64,000 nucleotides of DNA from Corythucha ciliata. Its lineage: Eukaryota > Arthropoda > Insecta > Hemiptera > Tingidae. Both the position numbers and the translations under genes were made by a program. Below the pieces are notes generated by a model that was given only the letters and a program-made list of their open reading frames with translations, was not told where the DNA came from and did not search any database. The stretch is from contig CM075941.1 in assembly GCA_038030265.1 (NCBI GenBank), positions 57,513,952-57,577,951 of the forward strand, read 5' to 3'. Positions 1 through 11,579 of the stretch are shown here, piece by piece (within the stretch, counting starts at the first letter, position 1; each line of letters starts with the position of its first letter).

Positions 1-1130
1 TGTATAACAGAACTCAAGTTAGCTTTTATTTTATCTGCTCGTAGCATTCTCAAAATCTAATTCCAACTCCTTTAAAGCTTGAATTCAAAGAAATACTTGC
101 CTATATAGCTCTGTCTTTATTGCACACACCAGTGCACCGGTGCTACGTATTTTTTCCAACGCCTTCATAATTCAATATCGAGGTATTGGGAAGAAACAAA
201 AACATAAAGTTCTATTAACAATAAAAAAGAAGATTCCACGCTCTAGGATTCAATTCCTCCAAGATGACTTTCAATTTTTCTCCTGGTAAACATCGGTTCA
301 ATTCCTTTTTCCATTTCCTGGCTTAGTTCTTCGTGGATTACAGCTTGTTTCCTCCAAGGAAACACGAAGTTCGGGAGGATCAATTGCTCTCAATAATATA
401 TTTTCAATATTATTAATGTTATTACCAGGGTAACATGATAAGCAATAAGAAAAAGAACGTCTTCAACAGTGGCGGTGGCTAATTTGCAACACTAGCGAGT
501 CTTTCTTCCTGACCCTTCCCCGGCACCCAAAAGTAATATAATTTTGGTCATTTATTATTATGTTTTAATGACCGTTAGATAAGCACCTTTTCCCAAGCAT
601 TAGCTTCGCTTGAAGGAAATGAGCTCAAACAAGAAGGAAGATTATAGTCTTATAAAAGACCCTGTAGGAAAAGGAGACGGAAGAACTGCCGGAACACGGG
701 AGTTGATGAATAGCAATGGTGTAAGTGGTGGTAGGAGGGTCACGAAAAGGTGAGACAAAAAAAATCGTTAAAATGCCGACTCACGTTTTGTTGACAGCCG
801 TGGCCGAAAGCCAGAAAATATTAAAATTGTACTTCCAATAAGCGTATAATTTATATGGGTGTGAGCTCTGTACCAAACTGATCCGATATTTGTTGGCCGT
901 CCAGTTATTGACGGTTCTCCGAACCGGTAATTTAGAGAGACATTTTTCAATAGCGAAAGCTCAGTTTTAACAAAAGAAACGGGCTTCACGATCGAACGGT
1001 CCCTTATTATTTGGTTCGCGTTTGAGGCCTACGAAGCAAAATTAGAGGTGGCGTACAGACCAGTGCCGTTTAATAGATTGACAGACAAGCGCTATCATGG
1101 GGAAACCTCCCCATACTAAGCCCCTAAAGT
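1..1130. other. A+T-rich non-coding stretch
   Basis: I see no coding region, RNA gene or recognisable transposon here. The longest open frames are short, lack any family resemblance, and fall in A+T-rich sequence. Confidence 0.5.
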
Positions 1131-1265
1131 TTTAGGCGGTAATAATAGGCAGGAAACTTGTAATTTCGCGGAAATAAAGTTCAGAAACTACCAATTTTGC
1201 GTAAATAAATATCCAAAACTTGAAATTTTACGAATATTCAGCCAGAATCCAGGAAACTTCAAGTT
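1131..1265. repeat. Degenerate GAAACTTG / AATTTTGCG repeats
   Basis: The words GAAACTTG, CAATTTTGCG and AAACTTCAAG recur every 25-35 bp with much divergence. The same vocabulary appears at 7500-7640 in the opposite orientation and at 62,580-62,880. It looks like an old short-period repeat, distinct from the family that follows. Confidence 0.45.
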
Positions 1266-1309
1266 TTCTTATTAAACAATATGATTTTAGGTGGACAAAT
1301 GTTTACCAC

Positions 1310-1960
1310 AAGGCTAAAAGGTGGGCGGAAACGCTAAATCACGGCAAATATTGAGAAAAAAACACTAGTTCACGCTTGTAATTATAGGAAAGTGCGGTCT
1401 ACCTGCTTCAATTAGTGCACAGTTGCTGATTTCAATCGATTATCTCGACTCGATGGCCTAGTCCAGGGTTGTGAAAAAGTGCTAATTCGCGGTAAACATT
1501 TAGAAAAAGTGCAAATTCTTTATCAGAGAAAAAACGCGAATTAATGATTAAAGTTGAGATAAAACGCTAACTCTAACTCGCACTAAAATTGAATTAAAGC
1601 CGATGAACCTGAGGAGAGGCGCTCATACGTGACTCAAATAATAACGAAAAGTGGCTGATTGGTACCATGGTGGTTGAAATAGTGAAAAATCGATCTTTCG
1701 CGCACTTGAAAATGACAAGAACTCCTTGAGGTAATATCTTGGCTAAATAATTCAAGAAAAGTTCTAATTTCCGGCTATGATTGAGATAAAGAGCTTGCTG
1801 GCTGCTAAAATGGAGAAAAATTGCTGATTAATGACTGAAGTTTAGAGAAATCGCGAATTTTCTCTTACGAATCAGCAAAAAAATTGGAAAAGGTATCACG
1901 AATTAGTGTTTTTCCTAGAATTTATAGTGTCAAGTGAGCACGATTTATAAATTTTAGTTG
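1310..1960 (+). repeat. Degenerate ~30-bp repeats, AATTGAGAAAA / CGCTAATTCACGGCTAA family
   Basis: The words CGCTAATT, CACGGC, GCTAAAAT and TTGAGAAAAA recur roughly every 28-32 bp, too diverged for a clean tandem array. The same vocabulary makes up 7740-7930, 21,100-22,332, 27,527-27,777, 34,320-36,440, 36,957-37,560, 41,780-42,900 and 62,259-62,560, in both orientations. Confidence 0.7.
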
Positions 1961-2982
1961 AATTAGCGCTTTGGAACTAAAAGATCCCCATTTATTTAAT
2001 CTTCAAGCTTTTTTGAGGGGCCCTCTGTGCTCGGCGGTCTGGGGCCATCCACCCTCCTCCCCTTTACAGCTGCCATTGTGTGCTACTGGACTTGACTAGA
2101 TCCCAACTGGGTCTATACAAAACATAATTTATTCAATGCGTCTCCGCTCCCGAGTTGAATATTTATCTAGTCAGACTTAATTCACCGTGTTTGACAGATC
2201 TTGCAAGCCCGACCAAACGCAAAACTTTACCATGTTTTGCTATGCTGTATGATACCGAACAATTGAACTGAATTTGAGCGAAATAGAGAAAGAGGAAGTG
2301 TTCTTCTGTTTCATTCTGACCGGAAGTGAAGGCCAGTGTGGCTCCACTGATTCCCAATCGTTTGTGATATAAATTCAAGCAAATTGATTCTATTCAAACA
2401 CGCTGCAATATACACGCTAGGAGTGCGCATGGATTCACTATACCCCCTCCTCCCTCTGAGAAATATTATTCAGCGTTCCTTTGAGCAGGCACGTCTATTA
2501 TTTTCGGTAGACCGCAGTTTCGCGATCGATGCAATACCGTTCAATCACGTGATGGATCCAGTGTTTGTATTTATTTCATTCTGAAGAGGAAAGAAATAAA
2601 GAGAAAAAAAAAGTTATTTCAGCTAGGTCATTCCACGGGCCCGTGCAATTTTTCCTTTGCAAAGCCCACCATCGGTTTTTCTTGCAATATCGATATAGAA
2701 ATTCAATTTATGAAGTTTGGGGGGGGGGCTTTGCTAATAGGTATATGTATAATAGTACTGATGGCTTGCTAGAATAAAGCATCTTGAACAGGAAGGGGGC
2801 GTTTAGAGAACCTGGGGGCTCATAATTATCCATTGTTTTAATTTCAAATTTATAAAAATTGTACTACATAAAATTTATGCTTGTCGTTTCATGAGTGGAT
2901 CAATTTTTGAGCCCTGTGGCAAAAAAAAAAAATCAATTTACATTGCACATAAGGGCCTCATTTGTACCAATGGTTTCGTACC
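1961..2982. other. Non-coding stretch, no gene seen
   Basis: No supported gene. It holds a G-run near 2720 and A+T-rich sequence. The short plus-strand frames at 2384-2777 show no domain, signal peptide or splice-site arrangement that I can defend. Confidence 0.4.
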
Positions 2983-3564
2983 TTAGTTCGCTAGTTCGTA
3001 CACAGCTCTTTTTTGTTTGCTCAGACTGACTATGTGTTGACAGCATCGTGTCGGGGTTGATGGTATCCTCTCCACGTCGGTCAGCCCATCGAAATTCTCC
3101 AAAGCGACACAGCACATGTTGTTGGTAACATGATGCCTCGCTTTACAAAGAGTCATAGCATGGTCTCCAGGCAAGACTGTAGAAAGTTGAAGCACTCCGT
3201 CAATACGCCAAGTTCGTGAAAATAAGACATTGCAACTCGAAGGATATGCATTTGTTGGCCACTCGCCATCGTCGTCACTAAAAGTGAAATTTGGAAATTT
3301 CTCACTCACAGCCCAAATGGAGGCTTCCGTCCTTTGTGAAACAAGCGAGCAAGCCCGAGCCCAACCAATGCTATAACCAATCATGGTGTTCAGAGTGTCT
3401 GGAAGAGTTGGCATTTCCTGATGAATAGAGAACAAATCATCCTGGGGAATGGTGGCCCAGGACGCCTGGGAAAACGCGAATCCGAAGGTTAAACAAAGTG
3501 CGAAAAATTCAGCTAACATGTTCATCCTATGACACCCAATGAGTGACTTGATCGCGGTAAACAT
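2983..3564 (-). CDS. Putative secreted Cys-rich protein, unrecognised
   Basis: An open frame of 193 codons on the minus strand. The first Met is followed 13 residues later by a second Met that starts a strong signal-peptide-like stretch: LAEFFALCLTFGFAFSQASWA, with a likely cleavage site after the small residues. I therefore prefer the internal start, giving about 180 residues. The predicted mature part carries seven cysteines, including two CC pairs (NMCC and TRCC), and one N-glycosylation sequon (NFTF). I recognise no family. It lies outside any transposon I can see, and no AATAAA is obvious just downstream. It could be one exon of a larger gene or a chance frame; the signal peptide and paired cysteines favour a real secreted protein. 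Confidence 0.45.
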   Translation of the reverse strand: MFTAIKSLIGCHRMNMLAEFFALCLTFGFAFSQASWATIPQDDLFSIHQEMPTLPDTLNTMIGYSIGWARACSLVSQRTEASIWAVSEKFPNFTFSDDDGEWPTNAYPSSCNVLFSRTWRIDGVLQLSTVLPGDHAMTLCKARHHVTNNMCCVALENFDGLTDVERIPSTPTRCCQHIVSLSKQKRAVYELAN

Positions 3565-4486
3565 TTACCTTCTATCCCCCCTCCACGGTCGATTCTCCTT
3601 CTCGTCATTCCTAAAAGCCTTACATGGAAAAATGCTACGTTAAAGAAGATATCGATAACGTAAGCAACGATTATTTTTTTTCCAAAGATTTTTTACGGCA
3701 TCAGGAAGCAAAACTCACAGGAGGGACGCACTATTTTATTAAAGTTTATTTTAAACATCGAGCTGAGTCAAAAGTTTGTGATTTGGTCGCTTTATTTATA
3801 CAAGCGTGTCCCTAGGGCCTTTGTCCTTCCCGAGAAAAAAAAAGAAAAAAAAAACAAAAACTGCAACTTGAGAGTGAAATGAAGAAAAAAACGGTTTTAT
3901 TATTACAATTTGCATTCCGATTAAGACGGAATTTATTGACAAGTTATGAGAATCACTTCGTGACTACATATTTTTATACCCTGCCCGTAAAAAAGTCATT
4001 GCAAACAGTGCGCTAACACCATAAGTTTCAAAGGTTAATTTATTCCAAGACCCTCAAAAACGCTGGTTTTTCGGCATTCGCAACTAAGTGGAAAACTGAT
4101 GAAAGAAGGGATCAGAGGCCCCGAAAGTCGCGCGATAAAACCGACCAAATCTCAATGGTTATGCGAAAGGCTCATTCACGGCTAATTAAAAGTGTCACCG
4201 GGGCGGTCTCTATAGGTCATCAACGGCGTTAGCCTGCAAACCTGCAGCCGATTTTGGGGCGCAGCAATGACAGGACGGGGATGGGCAGCTGCTCAGCATT
4301 CTTCAACTATTGCCGTCATTGTTTATGACAATTGCAAAATGTTGCACACTCAAAATCTGACAAAATCGGGACACAATTTTCAAAGTCAAAAATCTTCCGG
4401 GAAAAAAGTAAAAAATCTGGACACTCGACTTCAGGTGTCGTCATAGAGAACATTCGCAACGACGTGCTCGAGCTCGAACAATTATA
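3565..4486. other. Non-coding stretch, no gene seen
   Basis: A+T-rich sequence with A-runs near 3835-3860. I see no coding or RNA feature. Confidence 0.4.
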
Positions 4487-4861
4487 ACCACAAAAAAAAG
4501 TTCTAACCATAAAAACCTGTAACCAAAAACGCATTAACCACAAAAATCGCTTACTGCAAGGAACACTCCACCACAGATAGAAATTTACCACAAAAATACG
4601 CTGATCAAAAAATACTTTAACTACAAAATTCTTTATAACCACAAAATATGCTTCAACCACAAAATGCTCTAACCACAAAATTCTCTAACAACAACATTCT
4701 TGAACCACAAAAACTTGAACACAAAGAGACCAAACGACGCCAGTTGTAACCCCAAAAATACCCTAACCACAAAAAGCTTGAACCACAGAAAGCAGCAAGC
4801 CTAAAATGCACAAATAACAAAACGCTCAGACCACAAAAAGCTCCAACAACCGAAAGTTAGA
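4487..4861. repeat. Degenerate AACCACAAAA short-period repeat
   Basis: The decamer AACCACAAAA and near variants recur about every 15-22 bp, separated by variable words such as ATTCTCT, GCTTG and AGCTC. The array abuts the broken end of the Ty3 integrase at 4862. The same motif in reverse complement (TTTTGTGGTT with GAGCT spacers) occurs at 33,885-33,990. Confidence 0.75.
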
Positions 4862-5778
4862 TTGTCTATTAGAACGAGTAAATGTGAGTTTCTTGTTCGA
4901 CTTTTGTCGAACGGTCCGAGGAAATCGAGATGGATCACTTCAAATGGTCTAGTGCCTGGGGTAATGGGATTAATCGGTCCGGGTTTTTTCCCTCCAGGAA
5001 TTTTCATCAAGGTACACGTGAAACAACTCCTAATGTGAAATTTTACGTACCGTCTCATCTTCGGGAAGTAGTAATTTTCACTCAACATTTTCACAGTTCG
5101 GTCTACTCCGAAGTGTCCGCTTAAATCATGAAAACGCACTACCATGCTTTTTCTATGTGTCTTGGGAACCACAAACTGCCTTCGTGATTTCACCTGTCGA
5201 CAAAGCAGTGCATTATGCATTACATAGTTTGGGGGTATTCGAATGTTTTCGTCGTCTTCTTTTTCGTTGGTTCCTCCTAGTGCTTTTATTATGCGACGTA
5301 ATTCTGGGTCACTGTACTGAATCGCGGCTATGCAGTCAATTTCCTCTAATTCGCTCCCCCTGTCAGAACAAACGTAAATTACTTCTACTCTTTTATCTAA
5401 AATCTCATCCATTGTATCCATGGCTTGTTCAGTTGGTCCTCGACTGAGAGCATCGACGTGACACATCTTAACACCCGATCTGTGTCTGATTTCAACGTCG
5501 TACTGAGAGATTAGTTCACTCCACCTTGCGACCTGAGAGTTTTTGGTGCGATTAGCGGCTAAATAAGTCAAGGCCTGACAATCTGTTACAACAAGGACTT
5601 TAAGGTTTAAGATCAGCGGGCGTAAACGATCTAAACACCAAATTACTGCCATGAGTTCTAATTTACAAGAAGAATACTTACTTTCGGCGTTCGTCGTCTT
5701 CTTGCTCATTACTGAACGGGATGAAGTAACTCGTCGTCTCCTTTTTGTAAGAGAATTCCGGTTAATCCTGAAGCGCAC
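4862..5778 (-). pseudogene. Ty3/Gypsy RNase H end and truncated integrase
   Basis: A minus frame of 325 codons, of which roughly the first 305 look transposon-derived. Early residues carry the C-terminal half of RNase H (ELMAVIWCLDRLRP, TDCQALTYL, VDALSRG). Next comes a complete integrase H2C2 zinc finger (HDLSGHFGVDRTVKML through RSCFTCTLMK), then the first catalytic aspartate of the core (HLDFLGPFDKS). The core breaks off soon after LVLIDNLT, and the remaining codons are the neighbouring repeat. The second Asp and the Glu of the D,D-E triad are absent, so there can be no integrase activity. Confidence 0.85.
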
Positions 5779-5825
5779 GCATCAGTGTGTAATTCTGTGT
5801 AAGCCACAGGATTGAAAATTGTCGG

Positions 5826-7346
5826 TTAATTAGAAGGAATTGGAAGAGGAATTGGAAGGGATTGGAATTGGAAGGTCGGAAAATTGTCGGTCGACAGTAG
5901 GCGAGTCTTCAAATCTTCAAAAGCTATTTTCTGAGATTCTCCCCAGATGAATTCGGATGTTTTGCCCGTCAAATCTGTTAAAGGTTTCGCTATGGTGGAA
6001 AACCTGTGAATAAAACGTCTGAAATAACCGACTAATCCTAGAAAACGGCGAATGTCTCGGGAATTTCGAGGTGTGGGGAAGCTTTCGATTGCCGGAATTT
6101 TTGATTTACCTGGGGTAATTCCATTTTCAGATATTATATACCCTAAATAGTCGACTTGTTTAACTCCTATACGGCACTTCGTTGGGTTCAACGTGATTTG
6201 TCCGTATTGAAGTCGTTCAAACACGAGTCTAAGGCGATATAAAAGATCCTGCCAGTCTTTCGCTGGGAGTAGAATGTTGTCCATGAAACATTGCACCATT
6301 TCCTTTCGCAATGGCCCCATTACAGCGTTCATCATTCGAGTAAAATAGAATGGGGAGTTCATAAGCCCGAAAACCATTCTTGTGTATTGACCGCTATCGT
6401 CTGGAGTGACGAATGTTGTCTTTTCTTGAGCGTCCACTGTTAATGGTACCTGGAAGAAGCCATGGGCTAAGTCGAGTGAAGCGTATACCTTGCTGCCAGC
6501 AAGGGCACTGAGCTGATCTTCGATGTTAGGTAGCGGGTACGGTTGTCTAACTGTCTGTTTGTTGAGAGCTGTAAAATCTACCACCATCCTCGGCTTCCCG
6601 TTTTTTTTTCTCACGATCAAGACTGGACTCGCGTAGGGTGAACTCGTCTCTGTAACAATACCGTGTTGTTTTAGTTCTGCGACTATTTCTCTCAATTCTC
6701 GTCTCTCTTTAGGTGAAGCTCTGTATGGTTTTTTATACACCGGGACACTCCCCGGTTTTTCAACAATATCCATCTGCAACTTGTTTGTACATCCTAGCTG
6801 CGAAATGTTGAAAGCAAACCTATCTTTGTACTCGCCCAGCAAATATTCAAAATCTTTCCGAACTTCATTTGGAACGTCATCATCAATAACTGCCTTCAGC
6901 TGTTCAAATTCTTCTTCAGATTCTTCCTTTATTCCGCTTTCATCGACAGAAGTTTCCAAAACGGTTAGAGTTTCCGACTTCTCAGGACAAGAAATTTGTT
7001 GCTCAGCTTCGTCGTCGCTACAGACGTCTAGGTGTCTGAAAGGCGCGCCAGTTTCATTAAAGAAAGTTAATGTACCTCCTACCTGAAGAAAAGCTGTGCC
7101 GGGAGTCTCCATCCAGCTCCTACCGACAATAACAGGCTTCGGAAGAGCAGCGTCTGGAAGTATTAGTACTTTAACTTTTCTATTTACTCCATCGATTTCG
7201 ACAGGGACCGACAAAGACCCCAAGGATTGAGTGACCGGCTCGATCATGCTTCCAACACCGAAACTGGGGACAGCGCATGTATCTCTCTCCAATCCAAGTT
7301 GTTCTGCGACAGCCTCTCTAATAAGGCATTCACTACTTCCATCCAA
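5826..7346 (-). pseudogene. Ty3/Gypsy protease remnant and reverse transcriptase
   Basis: A 506-codon minus frame. The first ~110 residues resemble a retroviral-type aspartic protease, but the active site reads DGSSE where D-S/T-G is expected. The RT follows, with recognisable steps: SPYASPVLIVRKKNGKPRMV, then DLAHGFFQVPL, then FGLMNSPFYFTRMMN. The catalytic YxDD box reads FMDN, so the second aspartate is lost and this RT should be inactive. The thumb/connection region ends in low-complexity residues encoded by a GGAATT-type microsatellite that breaks the frame before RNase H. Known for the family: RT copies the element's RNA into DNA in a capsid. Inferred: this copy is dead. Confidence 0.85.
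5828..5878. repeat. Short GGAATTGGAA microsatellite inside Ty3 pol
   Basis: Repeats of AATTGGAAG/GGAATTGGAA occupy the point where the RT frame ends. They separate it from the RNase H frame, so expansion of this tract is the likely cause of the frame break. Confidence 0.6.
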
Positions 7347-7444
7347 TCTTTGTTCGTTGCAGCTACTTCTTTAAGACGTTGTTCCAATGGGGGTTGCTGT
7401 TGCAATGTTGCTGTTGCTGCTGATGTTGCTGCCAACTTGGCGTG

Positions 7445-7935
7445 GTGAATAGCTATGACATTGTAACATTTTGAATTGAGTATATTTGTGTGTGAAAAGT
7501 TTGAGCGAAATTAGAAGTTTCCTGGTTGAATACATGGGAAGTTGCAAGTTTTCGGTCTTTACTTACGCAAAATCGCAATGTCCTGGTCTTTATTTTCCAG
7601 AAATTTGAGTTTCTAGGCTAATTATTTGCGAAATTGCTAGTTTGTGGCCTCCTCACGCGAATGACCAAATATAGTGACCTATAGAGGCCCTTGAGCGCTG
7701 TTGTTTTCTGCGCGCATGCTTGCGGGCTAGTCTACGCCTGAAATTGAGAAAAAAAACGTCCCTTAGGCGGCTAAAATTGAGAAGACACGCTAATTTTCTG
7801 TTTTTGGGGGTAATTACGTGGCTAAAAGTTTTAAAAATGCTGATAATCTTGGCTAAAATTGTGAAAAAGCGCTCATTCGTGACTGAAATCAAGAAAATGC
7901 GCCAATTCGTCCCCCTTTTGGTACACAATTTCGAA
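7445..7935. repeat. Degenerate short-period repeats
   Basis: Two vocabularies are present. At 7500-7640 the words AAATTGCTAG, GAAGTTTCC and AAATTTGAG recur. At 7740-7930 the AATTGAGAAAA / GCTAATT / GTGGCTAAAA family recurs every ~30 bp in plus orientation. Confidence 0.55.
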
Positions 7936-10900
7936 GTTTCCCAATTCGCAGCTCGTAATCAAACAGTTTCGCGACTACTAATCCAAAAACTTTTATATAC
8001 GGGAAGGTTACCTCCTGGGGTAATATGTTTTTTAGAAACGTTTTCCATATTGCCAAAATAATGTGGGGAAAAACCTGGCCATCCGAAGATGCAATCGGGG
8101 TTCCTAGAAGTACAGCCGCCTCTAACATGAGGAACAGACGCTGACCAGATCGTCGCCCAATGTGGGAACAGACACGTCTGGGATTTACAGTTGTCTGAGC
8201 CATTAGCTTCATCCCAACTCAGCATCAGCCATCCAGTTGTGGACTACTGAGCCCCCCCCCCCACCACAACAAGGTGGACCGACGGGGGGGGGGATTAAAG
8301 CTTTTTCTCAATTTCAGCAGGCAAAAGCACTTTAGTTCGATCGAATAACAGCATGGTCCTTATTTTTGCAACCACGAAATTACCGTTTTTTCTCAATTTT
8401 AGCCTACAAGACTAGCAGATGCCCCTAAAGCCTGCAGACGCCTTTCCTTGGTAGGCCTCGTGGAATTTATAGGCGTAAGAACGCGATGTCCGACCTGGGC
8501 AAGGCGCTTAGAGAGCGCAAATATGATTGATTGCTTAAAATACCGACGTATATTTTCTCCACCCCTGGTACTACCCAATTTTTTCAGGCGAAAAAAATCA
8601 CTTAATTTAATTAAAACTTGAAAAATTATGCATATTATCAATTCAAGAAACTTATCTTTAGATTGCTTTCGTCTTGCATAATTGAAACCGAGCCCGGCCC
8701 GGGCTTTCAGCTATAAGGTATACCCCAAACTCCACTTTAGTTTCTACAATTTTAACTTTTCACTCTTTTCCTATTTACTGTACAATAATTCTTGATGAAA
8801 CTTTTTCGAGGTATATCATTTTCACTTTTTGTCTTCGAAATTAAGTGCTCTATAGTTGAGCTGAATCACTTACCTTCGTAGTCCATTTTAGGGGATGAAA
8901 AGTTTTTAAGAGATTTACATTTCTATCGAGAGAACCGTTTAAATAATTACAATAAAATGAGAGTGCCAATGGTCATCTTTCGGATGTTTTCAACTGTTTA
9001 GACGTCGACTATGTACTATTCTGTGTGATTGTATTTTATTTCAACTTCTTTATTGTTAGTTTACTGACAGAAATCGTCAGAAATAAATAGTTTAGCTAAA
9101 GGTTGTAAGCTTGTAGAACGGATGAGTCTTGAATCCGTTCAGCGAGTATTTATCTTTCAAAAGTATTTCTTCTCCCTTCGAAATCTTTGTGCTCAGAATT
9201 GGTGCTCGTGAGTCGAAAATATAGTTTTTCGCTCTTCTCGCCAAATAAATACTTACACCCCCCTCACTCTCACAATCCAACACACAGGGCGTTCGCCATG
9301 CTTATAAAGCCACTAGAAAGAAAATAGATTGCGGTCATCTTCTTAGCTGAAGGACAGTCTCCCATCAATAACAACTTTCCTATCACGGGAAAATGGATTT
9401 CTCCCTCTTTCAAGGATAAATGCTTTCCACTTCTTACTTATTTTCACAGGGAGTGCTTAATATCGGGCCTCTTTTTTTTTCTTCTTCTTTTTTATATCAC
9501 GCTGTCAAGGGCAAATAAAGAACTACAGCTAATTTGACGGCTGTTTTATTAATTAAAGTGTTTCTTATAGCTCGAAATTAAACATTGATAATCCTCACGA
9601 GAAGTTTTTGGTAAACCTTCTTCAATCTGGCGAAAATTAATGCGAATGAAACTTTCTAAAAACCCATTTTCAAGTTTTAAAACTCGGATTTCCAGAATGA
9701 ATTTAGAGCTTAGAGAGTCTAATTTGAGAGACCCTGAATTCGTACTGGACGAGTCGAGGCGTATAAAAGGACGAACGAAAACAATTGTTCGTATTAATTA
9801 GTTTTAAGAAAACAAAGGAGCCACCGGTAATTTGATTTCACTGATTAGAAATAACACGCATTTACAAATATATTATATGGAAACTAGCCGCTATTGGATG
9901 AGCCAATTAAAAACTTTTAAATTTCCCCTTCCCCCATCAATCACGTTTATTTATACATTTCACAGCTTGTGGGGATTCATTTCACGTGAATAATGTGTGT
10001 AGGTGGGGGGGGGGGTCATTTGAACGGAAATATCTCACTGTTCGGGTACATTAAAACCGTGTATAATTGAGCTTGAATCGACAAACCAGTCAATCGCTTG
10101 TTTGAAGGAAGCGTTAAGCGAAGCGGAGTCGTTGACTGCCATAAATCTCTAGAAAGTTTAAGACCCTCCTCCTCCTCCCCCCCACCACCTTTCTTTTACA
10201 TTCATAACTGGAAATTTTATATCTTAATACGTTTCTGTTTTCTTTCCATTACAGTAAATATCGACTGGATTGATAAATCCTCTTACGACGATACCCCGAT
10301 CCCACCGTGGATTTATTGCTTCAATTTTACTTTTTTGCCGCCCCCCCCCCCACATAGCTAAGAAAAAGATTATACGGAGTTTTCAGAAAAATAAATTATT
10401 GACTGGCTGTGTGTTTCAGCCGTTAAAAATGAAATATATTATGAACACAGCCCTGGCAATATAAAAAGAAAAAAAAAAAAAAACTGAAAAGAAAGCTAAT
10501 TGAATCACGTATAATACAAGAGAAGTTGAGATGACTAGTTGAAATAAATTTAGAGGGTTGAATAGAAATAGGGCGTTTAGTCGACGGAAGCGGGGAGGAG
10601 GGGGGTGAAGCTTTCCCCCTAACAAGCTGGCTTTCCACCTGAAGAAAAGGTGAAGACTAAAACATCGGACATATTGTTATGGTAAGGGTCGGGTGAAGTG
10701 AAGTTGCGGACAAAGAACTTCTACCTTCCCCCCGAGAGACTTGGCCCGAGTCCAAATTTCATTCCTGTGACTAAAGTAGTCACGCACATTTTGTGCCAAA
10801 CTCTGTTGAAGGGAGTCTGGTATGATGCGGGAAGAAGAAGGGGACAGCATATTTATTGTCTCTCTCCTATTCAGGTTCGTTATGGAAAAAAAAAAAATGA

Positions 10901-10962
10901 AAGCATAGTGTAAGGGTAGGAAGGTATTGAACACCAAATGAGGTGGCTTTCGAGGCACTAAG
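7936..10962. other. Long non-coding stretch, no gene seen
   Basis: No supported gene over 3 kb. It contains a C-run near 8246, a G-run near 8285, a G-run near 10,005 and a C-run near 10,338. A short AATTTTAGCC repeat tract lies at 8370-8405. Open frames are short and compositionally biased. Confidence 0.45.
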
Positions 10963-11070
10963 GGCGTCTTCACACTAGGAGAAAAAAAAACGCCGATGCG
11001 CGAGTCGTCGTCTTTTTTCTCTGGAGAGAGACGACTCTCGCGTACGCGCCCAATGTGGAAGGACCCATAG
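10963..11070. repeat. Fold-back (MITE-like) palindrome
   Basis: An imperfect palindrome of about 105 bp. The outer arms read AGGGCGTCTTCACACTAGG and, inverted, CCAATGTGGAAGGACCC. The inner arms are GCGCGAGTCGTCGTCT against AGACGACTCTCGCG. The centre is T-rich and no frame is carried. A similar design with TTCACA outer arms lies at 15,668-15,848. Confidence 0.6.
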
Positions 11071-11184
11071 AGTTATTTATGTGTTTTTTGCTGCAACAGC
11101 AGGCGCGGATCCAGCGTCGGCTTAAGGAGGGGCGGGGTCATATATTATGACTCCATCCGGCCCCCGCACTCACTAATACCATAT

Positions 11185-11260
11185 GTCACACAGTTGCTAG
11201 ACTGTTGTAGACTCAGTCAGTAGACTGCTGCTGTTGTAGACTGTTGCTAGAGTTCTCAAT
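11185..11260. repeat. Short TAGACTG(C)TGTTG repeats
   Basis: TAGACTGTTG/TAGACTGCTG words occur four or five times in about 70 bp. It is a small local microsatellite-like array. Confidence 0.5.
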
Positions 11261-11394
11261 CTCTTATAACTGAATAACATCGGAAAATTGAGGAAACCCA
11301 AAGGCCGGAAAAGTGGGAAAAACCGCCAACATTGAACAACTATACCTAAGTATAACGTATGATTGAGGGGGGGGATCTCTTATGTCCCACAGCT

Positions 11395-11565
11395 AGCACT
11401 ATGCGATTTTAACCCTCAAAATTGGGTTTTTTAGTAAGAGAAATCCGGGAAATTACTTTTTTATTGAGTGAAACCAACTAAAAAATGGTTCTTAGTGCGA
11501 AAAATCGGCGCAATCGGTCACTGAAATAGGCCACCCCGCGAAATTGGTTTACTGGCAAACCAATT
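11395..11565 (+). repeat. Degenerate AACCCTCAAAATTGG..TTTTT repeats
   Basis: Units of about 30-35 bp pair an AAACC/AATCC word and AAATTGG with a following T-run. The same family occurs at 48,920-49,260 and 50,995-51,295. Together these are a repeat family separate from the GCTAATTCGCGGC family. Confidence 0.45.
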
Positions 11566-11579
11566 TCCTGAAATTAGCT

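Larger units (their letters stand above)
4862..7440 (-). mobile_element. Decayed Ty3/Gypsy retrotransposon pol fragment, no LTRs seen
   Basis: Reading on the minus strand from 7440 to 4862, the order is remnant protease, RT, RNase H, integrase zinc finger, and the start of the integrase core. RT and RNase H are in different frames. The right end is lost in a Gln-rich/Ala-Thr-rich stretch near 7250-7440. The left end stops inside the integrase core, exactly where the AACCACAAAA repeat begins. No LTR, primer-binding site or gag is visible. Confidence 0.85.

Noticed and set aside
1310..1960. CRISPR-like array
   Set aside because: Repeat words are degenerate with no fixed-length unique spacers and no cas genes, and this is eukaryotic DNA.
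10098..10464. Overlapping plus-strand frames of 87 and 64 codons
   Set aside because: Driven by C-runs and low-complexity sequence, with Pro and Phe runs. No splice or start context.
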